From Rhynochetos jubatus (lineage: Eukaryota; Chordata; Aves; Eurypygiformes; Rhynochetidae): a stretch of DNA of 64,000 bases. Made by a program: the position numbers and the translations under genes. Location of the stretch: assembly GCA_027574665.1 (NCBI GenBank), contig CM050656.1, forward strand, positions 7,763,501 to 7,827,500. Direction: 5' to 3'. Under the pieces are notes generated by a model. That model was not told the origin of the DNA and did no database searches. It was given only the letters and a program-made list of their open reading frames with translations. Of the stretch, positions 1 through 11,461 are shown one piece after another (position 1 is the stretch's first letter; each line of letters opens with the position of its first letter).

Positions 1-2545
1 AAAGGAAGTAACATGCATATAACTGTATTACAACCACTTTTGAAAGAGCAGTCTGCATTTTTTTTTTTTCATTTTTGTTTTAAATACCTTCACTTGTTTG
101 CTCAGAAGTATCTGACAATACATATTACAAACTGAAATGTCAAATATTTGACACGTTGCTACCTACATATAGGTACCATTGTCAGCTGCTGCTACATAAG
201 ATCTGTTTTGCAAACTGGATGTCCGCTTCCCCTCCCCTCCAGCAAAGCTTGATCTTAATAAACGAGGTCAATAGCTGAATAGTGAGAAATACTTTTTTTC
301 CATTGTCATGTTTTCTTATTGTAACCAGTCACTGAAGAATATGCAATGAAATAATTGTGTACAAACAAAACCCCTCGCATTTATTTCATATCATCAGGAA
401 TCACGTTGGTTGAAGTCAGAAATGTATTCCATCTCATGTATCGCAAAGGGAAGTGTGTTTGTTGATTCTAATTTTATTTCAGGTTTAAACCATGTTTCAA
501 GTTCCCTACCACATATATGACATTGGATAGTTGAAACTTAACTTGCCTGACAACTTTTTAAAGATATCTCAAAATTTTTATACTTAATTCAAAAGGTTTC
601 CATGGTACCTGTATTTTCCAGGTTTAAGATTTCTCTTTGTATTATAATCTTGCCCCCAGTTAAATAGTAAAGGCTTGGAAGTATCTGCTGCAGTGCATTT
701 TGTTACTTTTATAGCTAATTTTAACATACAAAGAAAAATTAGGTGAATTTTTTCATATCATTTACCCCTCAAACTGCAAATAAACAGTAAAACATACATT
801 GTGCCTCATACCAAAAAAAAAACCCAACCACCCCAAAAAACCCCCAAACCAACCAAAACAAAAAATCCAGAAAAAAATTAAAATTATAATAAATGCAAAC
901 TAAAAATCCATTTCCTAATCAAAAATTAATGATCTGAACCAATCATAAAATATTGACCAAACTGAGAAGAGGGGTTTTCTACCATTGGAAGAGTCAATGT
1001 AATTATAGATTGGAACTAAAGCTGTGCTGAGATTCAAAACTACAGATTTTTTTGTTAAGACTGAGTGTGAAGAACCTCTGTGCAAATAGTTTATAGAAAC
1101 TCTCATGTACTTTGACAACAGCTGGAGCTTTAAATATTCTGTTCTATGTTGACAGAAGTTAGGACAGATGTGTATCTTCCACAAGAAAGTCCTACATTGC
1201 TGCTGTTTTGACCAGTTTTAAAATTTTTATTTTTAGTTAAGATAAATAATTTAATTATTTAATAATATTTGTTTAAATAATTTAAACCCTTTAGTTGGCT
1301 GTGTGCTCTGATCCTTCAGAGCACTGTCTGGTGTTACTTATGAGTACTTCTCTGTCCTTCAACAGTGAAATTATTGCTCATTTCAGGTTTCATGTTTCTT
1401 TCGTGGGACAAAAAAGAACATTACAAACATGCTTTTTCAGAGACTAATGCTTTTACTCAGTAACGTCTGTATCCTTATGGACGCTCAGTAACTGAGACAG
1501 AAGACAGGAAAAATCTGAAGTTTGTTTGCTCTGTGAAGTTGCATAATTATTGTGTGACTAATGGAAAGAATTGTGCCCAGTAGAACTCGTTTCACAAAAA
1601 TTGAACTATCATACAGTTTGTTTACTCAGTTTGAGTTAACTTGCCCTGGCTTTAATGTATGTCTGAAAAGCTATTATTTCGCCTCTGAGTACTGCAAGTT
1701 ACTATTTTACAATTGATACAATGTGTGCTTTACGTATTTTTATGGTGTCAGTCAACATTATGAAAAGTTATCTGGAAAGATTTTAAACCTAGAGCATTCT
1801 GCCTGAGGGCCTGCAGAAAGACTACTGATGGCAATATCTTTGGAAGGTCATTAAGAGGATTTCAAGGATTAAAATTCTTTTTGTCCGTGTCGAGATTAGT
1901 GGAGGGACCTGCACCAGTGGGCATTTGGTGTAATCAAACCTGACTGTGGAGTTCCCTTTGTGTTGTGAAGGCAGCTGGACAAAAGGGAGCTTAACGCGAG
2001 CCTGCCTTGGCTGTACTGTGCCTGGCCTAGTGAGAACAGGCTGTGTACAGGCGGGGCTAATATATTCTGGAAAAAAAAAGGGGGCTCGGAGATGAAAATA
2101 TAAGGTCAAACAGGAGACAAAAGAATGCATTGTTATATGCAGATATAGAAGCCAAAGCTTGTAAGGACAGACAGAGGAATACACATACAGATTAAAAATA
2201 GCAATGGTTTAGTTAATTTTCCTCAAATGCCATTCTCATTTGTAGGTTTCCCGTTTTGCATATCTAGATTTAAGGTAAACAGGACAGTACATGTTGCAGT
2301 TTCATGAACAGTACGGGAGAAACCGTAGAAGCATGAGAGATGCTCTGGTTCTTCTGGTTATTGATTCAATAAGTACTGAAATTCATTTCTTCATGTTGAA
2401 GAAGAGCTGTGATGGTTGGCGAGAGGGGGAGAAAGTTTCCCAAATCAGGAATTTCGTAAAGGAAATGCTATAAAGACATAGAAAGGTCTTTAAAATCAGA
2501 ATAATCTGGAAATAAAAATGCTAACTATGATACTGTACACAAATG
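1..2545. other. AT-rich noncoding stretch, no gene seen
   Basis: No coding region is supported here. Short open frames at 915-1184 and 1822-2184 (minus) and 2291-2473 (plus) have compositions expected from chance and match no protein I recognise. The stretch holds a T12 run at 58-69 and an A/C-rich tract at 811-868. It is probably intergenic or intronic. Confidence 0.7.
811..868. repeat. A/C-rich low-complexity tract
   Basis: An A10 run at 813-822 is followed by alternating short C and A blocks (CCCAACCACCCC, A6, CCCCC, AAACCAACC). Tracts of this form are common in bird genomes, often as degenerate poly(A) tails of old retroposons. No retroposon body is recognised just upstream, so the origin is uncertain. 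Confidence 0.75.
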
Positions 2546-2557
2546 GATGAACGTGGC

Positions 2558-2700
2558 TGTAGAATCACAGAATGGTTTGGATTGGCAGGGACCTTTAAAG
2601 ATTATCTAGTTCCAACTCCCCTGCCATGGGCAGGGCCACCCTCCACTAGATCATGTTGCTCATCTCCAACGGTGACCTCCAGTGTTGGGGGTTATACAGA
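2558..2700 (-). mobile_element. CR1 LINE 3' end, antisense
   Basis: Read on the plus strand, this begins with the reverse complement of the avian CR1 3' terminus (AGAATCACAGAATGGTTTGG) and continues with recognisable CR1 wording: ACCTTTAAAGATTATCTAG, CCCCTGCCATGGGCAGGG and CCACTAGATCATGTTGCTC. The element therefore points to the minus strand, with its tail at the left. Only the last 120-150 bases of the element are clear. 5' truncation is normal for CR1. It is non-autonomous and has no coding potential. The right boundary is uncertain because CR1-like wording of the opposite sense follows. Confidence 0.9.
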
Positions 2701-2735
2701 GGGAGGGTCAGGCTCTTCGGAACGATCTGCAGTAG
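2700..2735 (+). mobile_element. Possible CR1 fragment in sense orientation
   Basis: The wording GAGGGAGGGTCAGGCTCTTC resembles a sense-strand internal part of the CR1 3' region. It abuts an antisense CR1 end at 2558-2700, which suggests a rearranged or nested insertion. The match is short, so this is tentative. Confidence 0.35.
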
Positions 2736-2800
2736 CTTGTTGTCACAGACGTGAGTGTTGGAGGTGGTCTTTTGGTTCTCCCTGTGATCTCTGGCTAACA

Positions 2801-3796
2801 CCATAAATCAATTCAGCTGTTTGTGGAATAAAAGTGTTTTTTACATGAGTCTTCTCTCTAATTATATGTGCAGTTTCAGCTCATACTCAAGAATCAGTTA
2901 CTGTGAAAGGCTGTCAAAGGTGACAGATGTATTAACGTGATTTTCTAATTGAAATCAATACAATCTTTTTGTATGCTCTGTTGGTAATGTTCAATGCAAA
3001 ATATCCTGTCTTAGTTTGGACAAGTAAACAACTAAGATTCTCACATGTTTCTCAGTATGCGTTTTTCTTTGTTTGCTTAAGACTAAAATCTATCAGCTAA
3101 ACAATCATTCCAAACAAATGCTGTTTATTTATTCTCTCTCTTTTCCTACTGTTTCCTGATATTTATGCATAAGAAGCTGTACTACTATCAAAAACCTCAT
3201 AATCTGCAAAATTGATGAGAATAGAAAAATTCTCAAGGGGTAGAAAAAAGCTTCTGTAGGTGAAATAACGATTGTTTCATTTTGGAATTTGTCATCCAAC
3301 CTCACTGCCATCACATTCCTCTTCTATGTATTTAAATAAAAGTGAATTTGATATAAAAAGTCAAATCTGTTAATTGGTATTTTCACAGTCAGACCTGGCC
3401 ATTTTATGATATAGTGAACTTTTTGCTTTTTTTCTGCTCAACTCTGATTTAAAATGAAGATAAACTGAATATTTCTTCAGATTTCAAAATATTTTTAAAT
3501 TAAAAAAATATGCATCAATTGTTTATTGAAAAGGCTTTCAATGAAACAGAGTAGCATTGAACATTAAAGTATCTATTGTTTCATCTGTACCTGTTCTGTA
3601 GTATTGCAGGACTTTATCTTGTAGAGGTGGTACATTTCTGAACATCTTGAAACTGGTTAGGTATTTTGCCACCAATACTGTTATTGACTTGACTTATTTG
3701 AGAATTAGGACTTTTAGAAAACTTTGTTGTGAATTGTTTAAATTAATGTATTCTTAAGTAGTTCTCGATAGCAACTTCTCTGGGGTACATGTGAAC
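2801..3796. other. AT-rich noncoding stretch, no gene seen
   Basis: Nothing beyond AT-rich sequence is seen. The 61-codon minus-strand frame at 3129-3314 is short and not recognisable. Confidence 0.7.
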
Positions 3797-4375
3797 AGAA
3801 TTATAGAACAGTTTAGGTTCCTCTGGAAATCCCTTGGCCAGCTTCCTGCCCAAACCAGGACTAACTTGATACTTGGGTCTAGTTGCTCGGGGCCTTGTCC
3901 CATAGAGTTTGGATGTCCACAGCCATAACCTGTACTAGTACTTATTTTTGGAGGGTTTTTTCTTTATGTCTGGTTGGAATTTCCCTTGGTGGTGCAACCT
4001 GTGACATTTGTATTTTGCCCTTACATTGTGTATCTCAAAAAAGAGTCTGGCTCTTCTTCCTCAATACTTTCCCCTTTAGATACTGAAAGACATCAGTTGG
4101 ATCATCCTTTAGCTTTCCCTTCTCCAGTATCCCTTCACCTTGTCCATGTTGAGTGCTCCAGCTCCCCCAGACTCTTACTAACTCTCTGCTGGCATGTCTC
4201 CAGTTTTCAGCCTCCTCCTTGTAATAAAGCCCCAAACAAGATGCAGTACTCCAAACGAGCGTCAAATAGAGGGCAACATTCACTTCCCTCAGTGAACATA
4301 TGTTGTATATGTCCAGCTGATGTCAGTACTCATAATAGCCATAGCCATTTTTTTACTTTATTAGGCTAAACAAGC
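3797..4375 (-). mobile_element. Diverged CR1 LINE copy, antisense
   Basis: Plus-strand wording follows the reverse complement of the CR1 3' region in the right order. A degraded terminus (AGAATTATAGAACAGTTTAGG) is followed by TTGCTCGGGGCCTTGTCC, then AGAGTTTGGATGTCCACAGCC, TGGTTGGAATTTCCCTTGG, AAAAAGAGTCTGGCTCTTC and CCCTTCTCCAGTATCC. Near the right end come GCCCCAAACAAGATGCAGTA and CACTTCCCTCAGTG. The copy is about 580 bases, 5' truncated and full of substitutions, so it is older than the copy at 19895-20097. Overlapping open frames inside it (3883-4086, 3974-4369, 4035-4283) are repeat sequence and not genes. Confidence 0.88.
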
Positions 4376-7300
4376 CAAGCTGTTTTATTAATCTCTCAGA
4401 AGGTAAATGCTGTCAATGCATAGAATTTTGTGCAGTGTTCTAAAGAGAATCTCAGAAGCCTTTTTCTCTTAGAAATACTTCTCCTAATATACTTCAACAT
4501 CATGTTCATGTCTTAGGTGAAGATATCCTATGCACCATTGGTACTTAGATCTGGTCAACTAACACAAAGATACCTTTCCCCTTTCTTTGTGGTTTTCAAC
4601 TGATGAATTTCCCAATCATATGAGAGAAAATGTGAGTCTCAAAGTGACTTTCCACATTATCTCAAGCTCATGTCATACAGGAAGAATTTTATTCCAATGC
4701 TATGCTTTATTGACAATGAACTTCAGGTTTGGAGTTTCAGCAAAATACTTACATTCTCAGGCTAAAGTCTTCTATGAAAAGAGTATGTTAGACCAGACTT
4801 TAGTTTCATAGTTCCTCTTTCACTGTTAGATGTTACACCTATTTTGGCCTGTTTAATACTTGTAGGATGATTTAGCAATCTCCTGGATTAAGATATGCAG
4901 ATATTGACCGAGTTTTCAAGAAGTGTTGTCTTTCCATTATACCTCTCTTAGTCCAGCAGTTGAGGTGCTTATTTATTTATTTCTTTCTGTGTGCATGTGT
5001 TTTGCTATTAAAAACTTGAAATGTGAGTAGTGGGGGTTTTTTTTCCTCTTATTAGTAAAGATGTGGATTCACCTGATGCATTTAAGAAGGCAGTTTGACT
5101 TTGAAATAGCTCACAAAATAAACTATACAAAGGTGAATGAAACTAAATGATTGTTACATCCATAAGCTCAGTGAGGATTTCAGACAGAATTGATGCAGGA
5201 CTATTGTTTTAAAATAGCAGTGACGCTTTGACAAGCAGCCTAGAAAACATAATGGATTTTAGAACAACTCTAGTCTGGTGATGCATTGATTTTTTTATTA
5301 TTGTTTTCTAAGGCTTTGTAATTTATATATTGGATGGAAATAGTCTCAATGAAATTAGTATTACTTTAGCCCTTTTAGATTTGCTTTTCTTTTCCGATGT
5401 AATAGGTAAAAATATTTTAAAGGGAAATAAATATTAGAGAGACAAAGGTCTTTCATACAGTAGGATTACACCAAAGTGCCTGCTAGAAGAATGAAAGAAT
5501 TTAGGACATAATTGAAAAATAAAAATGAAAGACACTTTCCGTAGAATAGTTAGGAAATAATGTTCATGGCTTTGGAGTATACGAAGCAATAAACGGCTTT
5601 CACGGGTGATTAAATGCTGAAACGAAGCTAAGATGTTTGATCACTGTGCAAGTAATTTATTTCAACACTATGAAACATGATTCCTATTATAAGACAAGAT
5701 AAAAGAAGATACAACAATATTTTTCTTCTCTTGTGAAGGTCGGTTAGAACAATTAATAATGGGGAGACCAGATGGCTCAAGGGACAGGCAGTGGGCTCAA
5801 GATTGTTCTTTTAAATGTGGAACATATCAATAGTAAATAACCATTAGTATCATCTGTTTTTCTACCATATGCAAAGTCAGTCAGTTATATCAGGCCGTTT
5901 CTCATGAAAAGTTGTTTGTAGACCCAGAAGTCACGATCGTGGTAGGCACATTTGGTCCTGTTTCAGCAAAAAGACTAAAGAATACATTGACAGTGTCAAC
6001 TGGGAGTGAAGTAAATGAATTTATAAACTCAGATTTGTGGAATTAGGTGTGCACAGTTGCCCACATATATTTGCAGACTAACAGACCATGTGTAAACACA
6101 GATGTATTCCAGGCTTCAGTTCATCTCACTTAAAAATTTTGGCTCATATCCTGTTTCCTTTTGGGGATTTAACTGTCTGAAAGTACTCTTTTATACAATT
6201 GAGTATCCAAATACCTGAGTAGTGAAACATAATAAAACCCGTGAAACTTCAGTACCATAAACCATGTAGTTTAGGACTGACAGAAAAATATATATTTTTA
6301 AAATGAAAACTATTTAGGGGTTTGTAAATCAAAAAGTAAAAAGGTTAAACATAAAATTCTAAAGCTTTTTGTTATTATAGATGATGACAATAGTTTAAGA
6401 AGTATTTTAGTACAGTGTATTTCATACCATTTCTGTTACTAAAGAAGTCTTACACTGAACTTTCCAAGTTATAAGAATCTCTCCCATGTAAGAACCTATG
6501 TGTGGAATCTTAATGGACAATTTTGTACAGTCATGTTTTTACTATGTATGGTTAATTATTCTGCCATGTTGGCATACGTAAATATCTCTAGTCAGCAGAA
6601 GTGCTCTTTTATAGGAAAATGTGTTAGAAGGGCTAATAGATTTCTTCCACCTAACATTTACATGGGGCAAAGAAACAATTTTTCTTCCTTTTGTGCAGTT
6701 TATTGTCTTATAGTTTGCTCTTATTTTAAACACAAAATTTCTTTACGCTTCCTCTACTTGCACTGTAGTTGCAGGCATCCCAAGGTTAGAAATGGTGTGT
6801 TGTGTTTTTTGTCATGACATTGCTTATTTTTAAAGAGGGTCTAGAATTTGGTATGTTGAAACCAACCTTTTCTTATGACAAAGGGGGATTCTCTTCAAAG
6901 CAACATTTGACAGTAAGTAGCACTTAACAAAATACTGACTTTGTTAAAAACTGAATTTAACAAAATACCGATTCCTTAGTCCATAAAACCTTTTATTCTG
7001 CAGATTAGATGTCTCATTATAATGGGGAAAACCAAGTTTTGCTTAACCCATAGGTCTATATTTGGAGTAACTTCTGCTTTGCCCATCTACTTCATCCTGA
7101 TAAGTATGAGAGCCCAAGCTGTTGGAATCAATTCCTCGCTTCCTACCTAGTCCAAAACTTAGAGTTGCTTAAAACTGGCAAGGCAGATAATAAAGTGTGG
7201 CTGTTACAGATGAGTCATGGATTGAGGTGGAATACAGGCTGCTTTTGTGTGCAGGATCCAACCTGTCCTCAAAAATGTAAAGAATAAATATGATAAAGGC

Positions 7301-10300
7301 AATAAATGCAGAAATAAGTAAACCCCACCCAAAAAAACCGAATCCAGCAATGTCTTCCTCTCATCATCTATTATTTTCCTCTATCAAATTCCAAATGTAA
7401 ACAAGTACATGGCTCAATCTTAACCTCAGGAGACTGAAGTGATTTTTGTGCCATTTCAGGTATACTTGGAGCTTTTAGTTGTGTTTTTGTTTATTTCTTA
7501 ATTTTCTGTCACCTCTGGCCTTGACAATTTATCTGTACATTGTACAGCAGTGACAGATTCTCTTGTTAGAGGACTGCAGAATTTTACCTTATTATATCTC
7601 AGCAATTTAATCTTTTTTTAATTTTTTTTTTGGATTGAATTGCATCGAGTGTCAGATGGCAGAGTGAAATGTTGTAGTGAATGTAGGCTTACCTGTATGG
7701 TATGTAGTAATGCAGGCAAATTCTGGGAGTATGCTTCTACTACCATTATTTAGTTGTGTAAGTGGCATTCAGTATGACACACTACCTCTGTAATACTTAT
7801 AAAATATTGGACAAATTTAGCCATACGCAAATATTCAGAATACTGGCAATAAGTTTACTGAAAGGTTTTAAATCATCTTTAGTTGAGTTCTCGCTTTTCC
7901 TGAAGGCTGAGATAAAAGTAGAAGGGACAGTTTTCTACATTCAGTTCACATGGCAACATATTTATAAACACTTGCTTCTGAACAGAAACAATTACATTTG
8001 GAAAAAAAAAAGGGCATTTTATTGTTGTGTGTGCCCTTTGGCAAAAAAAATAACCTGTTGCTTAATATTCAGTACCATAATTTTCTTAGACAAATATAGG
8101 AAGAAAGCATAGTGTCAAACAATAGATGGTGGTGAATAATCATGCAGCTCATATAATAATACCTTAAAGGGAATCTCGATGATGGGTTCCATGTTTCCTA
8201 CTGCAAGTTTTGCATGAAGTATTTTGTCATCTACCTAAAGTACATTTCAGTGCAGCTAGTGATTGTAGGCAAGTTATATGTAGCAATTGGTCATTGATTG
8301 GGCGGGTATACTTCACCCCCTCCACAGAGATGTGTCATTTGCACTAAAACCTTAGAGCGGTGAGTCACTCTTTAGACACTTATATGAGCTGCCAAGTGCA
8401 AACTTCCACAGGGTCCTGAAGCATCAGGGAAGATACTGGAGAAGAGTAAAATCCTCATTGGCAACATTATGGTGGGAAAGAGCCAAAGTTCAGACTGTAC
8501 GTAGCATTTGACAGTTTGATTGTGTTGTATTTGCAGTTGCCTGATACTAATTTCTGCTGGGAATGTCAGCACTGCAAGAGCGTAACCTTGCCACATGCAG
8601 TGCGTGGCTTTCAGTGGAGCAGTCAGTCCTGGAACGCTGTTTTGCAGCAATTCTGATGTAGTCAGATTGAGGTCTAATGCTGCATTCAGGTTCCTGTGGT
8701 AGATTAGTATCTCAGCTAGTTTTAGTGCTCAAGGACATCTTGGCTTTCAGTGCTTCCCTGCAGCCTCAAAACAAAGAAAACATTCATACTTGAGGAGTCC
8801 TGACATTCAGATTTATTATGAAATTCTAATTGGTAGTGACTATTTTTCAAGAATAAGTAATATCCACAAAAGAAATAAGTAAAGAGGATAATGGTGCAGT
8901 ACTGTGATGGTTTAATTAATGTGGGCCTAACCTTAGGGTGTTGTAAATGTCATTTTCCGTTGGCTACATTCAGGCTGAGCTGGGGTTTTAGCCCACAGCA
9001 ATGTTTGGTCGGTGGGTGGGCAGAGCATTAAGACTTTTCTGCCCGAGGATCATACTGCAGTACTCCAGTGTTCCTTCTTCTTTTCCTAACACCCTGTGGC
9101 TCAACAGACATTTTATTTTCTTCCTTTTCTACTCTTGCTGTTTCCTAGTAGTTGCCCGTGGCTAATGCAGAGGCTGACAGATAGGCATGCAAACAAGTTT
9201 GAGGACCTGATAGAAGTAGGTATGTTTAATAGCCAGGTTAGCTGGTGAGGGTTTTTTTGGTTTTACTGAGTTCTTTGCATATATTTGGTATCTAATAATA
9301 ATACTGAACACTGTTTCAGCATTTACAATTTTCACTGTGCAAACATAGGATAAATTAGACAATCTGTCTCCTCCAGTACACATATTAAAGTGGCAGTTCA
9401 CATGAAAGCTTGGGTCCTCGGGGCCTTCCCTTATGTTTGCCGCTTGCCCTCAGAGACCTAGATTTACAACGATACCCCCCAAATCTAGTATTTCCTCTCT
9501 TTTTAAAAAATGCTGAGACAGAAAACTGAGGTCATGCACCCATCCCTCTTATTTTTCCACCTTTATGCTTATGTTTTACATGCTCCACAATATGGTTTTT
9601 CTCCATACTCTGTTTCCGATGTATTTTCTCACATGAAACTCAGACCTAATCGCCGGCAGTGCTAGTTGGTAGCGCAGCAGTCAAAATTGCCCTAACCTGG
9701 CTTAGTCTTTGCATTAATTCTAAACTTTGAGTTAATCCACAACCTGTGCAATATTTCTTCTGGTGCAGCATTGCCTATAAGACATGGGGTGGATGACAAG
9801 GCGTTTCTTTTTTTTTTTTTTTTTTTTTTTTCCTGGATGAAGGCAAGCTGCCATAAGAATCTCTGTGGATCAATAAAGCACAATTTATGTAAATTGCAAC
9901 AGCTGTCTCCCTTAAATTAAACAAATGGATCTGGTCCAGCACTCGGTACTTTAGTGGTCCTTTCCATTTTGGGCATACAGAAAGTTTCTCTGAGCAACTG
10001 AGAACTCTGCTCTTGCTTCACCTTGGGACTCTGGCAAGTTAAGAAGTGTAAGTGCCTGCGATTTTTTTTTTTTTCTTCATTATCTGTGGCTTGAGTCAGA
10101 AAGTACCTTCTGCAGTACCATTTGGATTAATTCATTACATTTTCCTGTTGCTGTCTTGCCATCTTATCCATAAAACCAGGGCTCCAAACTACAGTAAAAG
10201 ATAATACAATATACATGTCGTTTCTCTTCCATTACTCTTAGGGACAGTACTAGACAGTTACATCATACTTGCAGCTCTCATTCATATGTTCACTTTGAAA

Positions 10301-11236
10301 TTTCATATTTGATTTTAAGATAATCATATTTTCATGAAAGTGCTCACAACTTCAGTTCCATCTTTGCTGAGTAGAAGTATTTATTATAATGTTATTGGAA
10401 TGGAACTGGAAACCTGCCAGCTAACAAACTCTGAAGCTTTGAGGTATTCAGACACTTTACATAATATGTGGAGATAAATTTATGTAGTTTTCTTGCAAAT
10501 TGTATAGTTTTCTAATTATTTTCTGCCCAAATAAGGATATTTGAGAAAAATATTTAAAAATCTATTATGAATTGTAAAAATGACCTTAATTTTAGAAGAG
10601 AAAAAAAATTGAAGCCTTACTTCTTACTCCTTTGTGGAGTGTTTGCCCTCCCTTGTTGAAAGGTGTGGAGTTAGTATGAGGTATGTAAATCATGACTTTC
10701 AAAGAGAGATTTCTCAGATTCAAAAATTTCCAAAGATGACTAAGAGAGGACACAATAATAATCTTCAAGAGTTGGCAAAAACGTTATCAGAATTTATGGT
10801 TTCTCTGCTTAAGCATGAAAAGCTTCTGTCAGTGATCTGATGGCTGAAAAATAAAATTAATTTTTGTTTCCACAAAATGTTAAGTCCAACCCTTTTTGTA
10901 GCACTAACCATTCCTGGAATCTGAGCTCCAACTGCATCAAAGCACCCTATGCTGTCTGCAGCATCAACAGATTTGCACTCTCACTTGCAGAAATAGAAAT
11001 AACAAACCAGTCTTCTTTTGACTGAGGCTAATGAGGGTTGCTCCCTGCTACTGTGTTCTTACCATCATGTCAGAGACACAGAACAGGGTAAGCCTCTCCA
11101 TTCCATGCTCCAGGTGACTTGCTCTTCTGAGCTTGTATCCCCACCTCTCTCTCTCTTTTTTTAATTTTTTTTTTCTAGTGACGTGTTTCTGTATCAGATT
11201 GCATCTAATGACACTCCTTTTAGTCAAGGATTTAGT
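4376..11236. other. Long AT-rich noncoding stretch
   Basis: No supported gene in about 6.9 kb. Frames of up to 116 codons (for example 7762-8112 plus and 8372-8650 minus) are not recognisable and look like chance. Low-complexity runs include T24 at 9808-9831 and T13 at 10062-10074. A palindrome CACGATCGTG lies at 5932-5941 and is probably chance. Confidence 0.65.
9808..9831. repeat. T24 homopolymer
   Basis: An uninterrupted run of 24 T. On the minus strand it reads as a poly(A) tract. No processed gene copy or LINE is recognised upstream on the minus strand, so it may be a simple repeat or an orphan retroposon tail. Confidence 0.95.
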
Positions 11237-11400
11237 TTACTCTATCTTATACATGAGGTCATTCTGGGAGTCCAAACAGGCCAAAGTCAGCCCTCCTGAA
11301 GTCCAGGGTAGCAGTTCTGCTGACCCTCCCTCCTTACTTCTCCGTGAATTGAAACCCCAGACTGTAGATATCAATAAAGACATAGATGAGGAGGGATGAC
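11237..11400 (-). pseudogene. Decayed CR1 LINE ORF2 fragment
   Basis: This is a relic of the CR1 non-LTR retrotransposon ORF2, which encodes the endonuclease and reverse transcriptase used for target-primed retrotransposition. On the minus strand, positions 11312 down to 11262 translate to ATLDFRRADFGLFGLPE. This matches from memory the conserved CR1 ORF2 wording around LDFRRADFGLF, which lies between the endonuclease and reverse transcriptase parts. Upstream on the same strand, residues resembling the preceding S-R-R-rich stretch (EFNSRRSKEGG-like) appear in another frame, so a frameshift lies at about 11313-11335, and a TAA stop occurs in the first frame. Less than 60 codons of a protein usually near 900-1000 residues remain, so it is non-functional. 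The 88-codon plus-strand frame over it (11133-11399) is a shadow. Confidence 0.78.
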
Positions 11401-11461
11401 TCGTGTATAAGCCAGAGTAAGGGTGACCTTCAAAGTCAGTCTTAACTGACATTGTAGACAT

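Noticed and set aside
3883-4369. Overlapping ORFs of 67, 131 and 82 codons
   Set aside because: They lie wholly inside an antisense CR1 copy, and the wording is repeat sequence.
5932-5941. Perfect palindrome CACGATCGTG
   Set aside because: Too short to mean anything without other signals.
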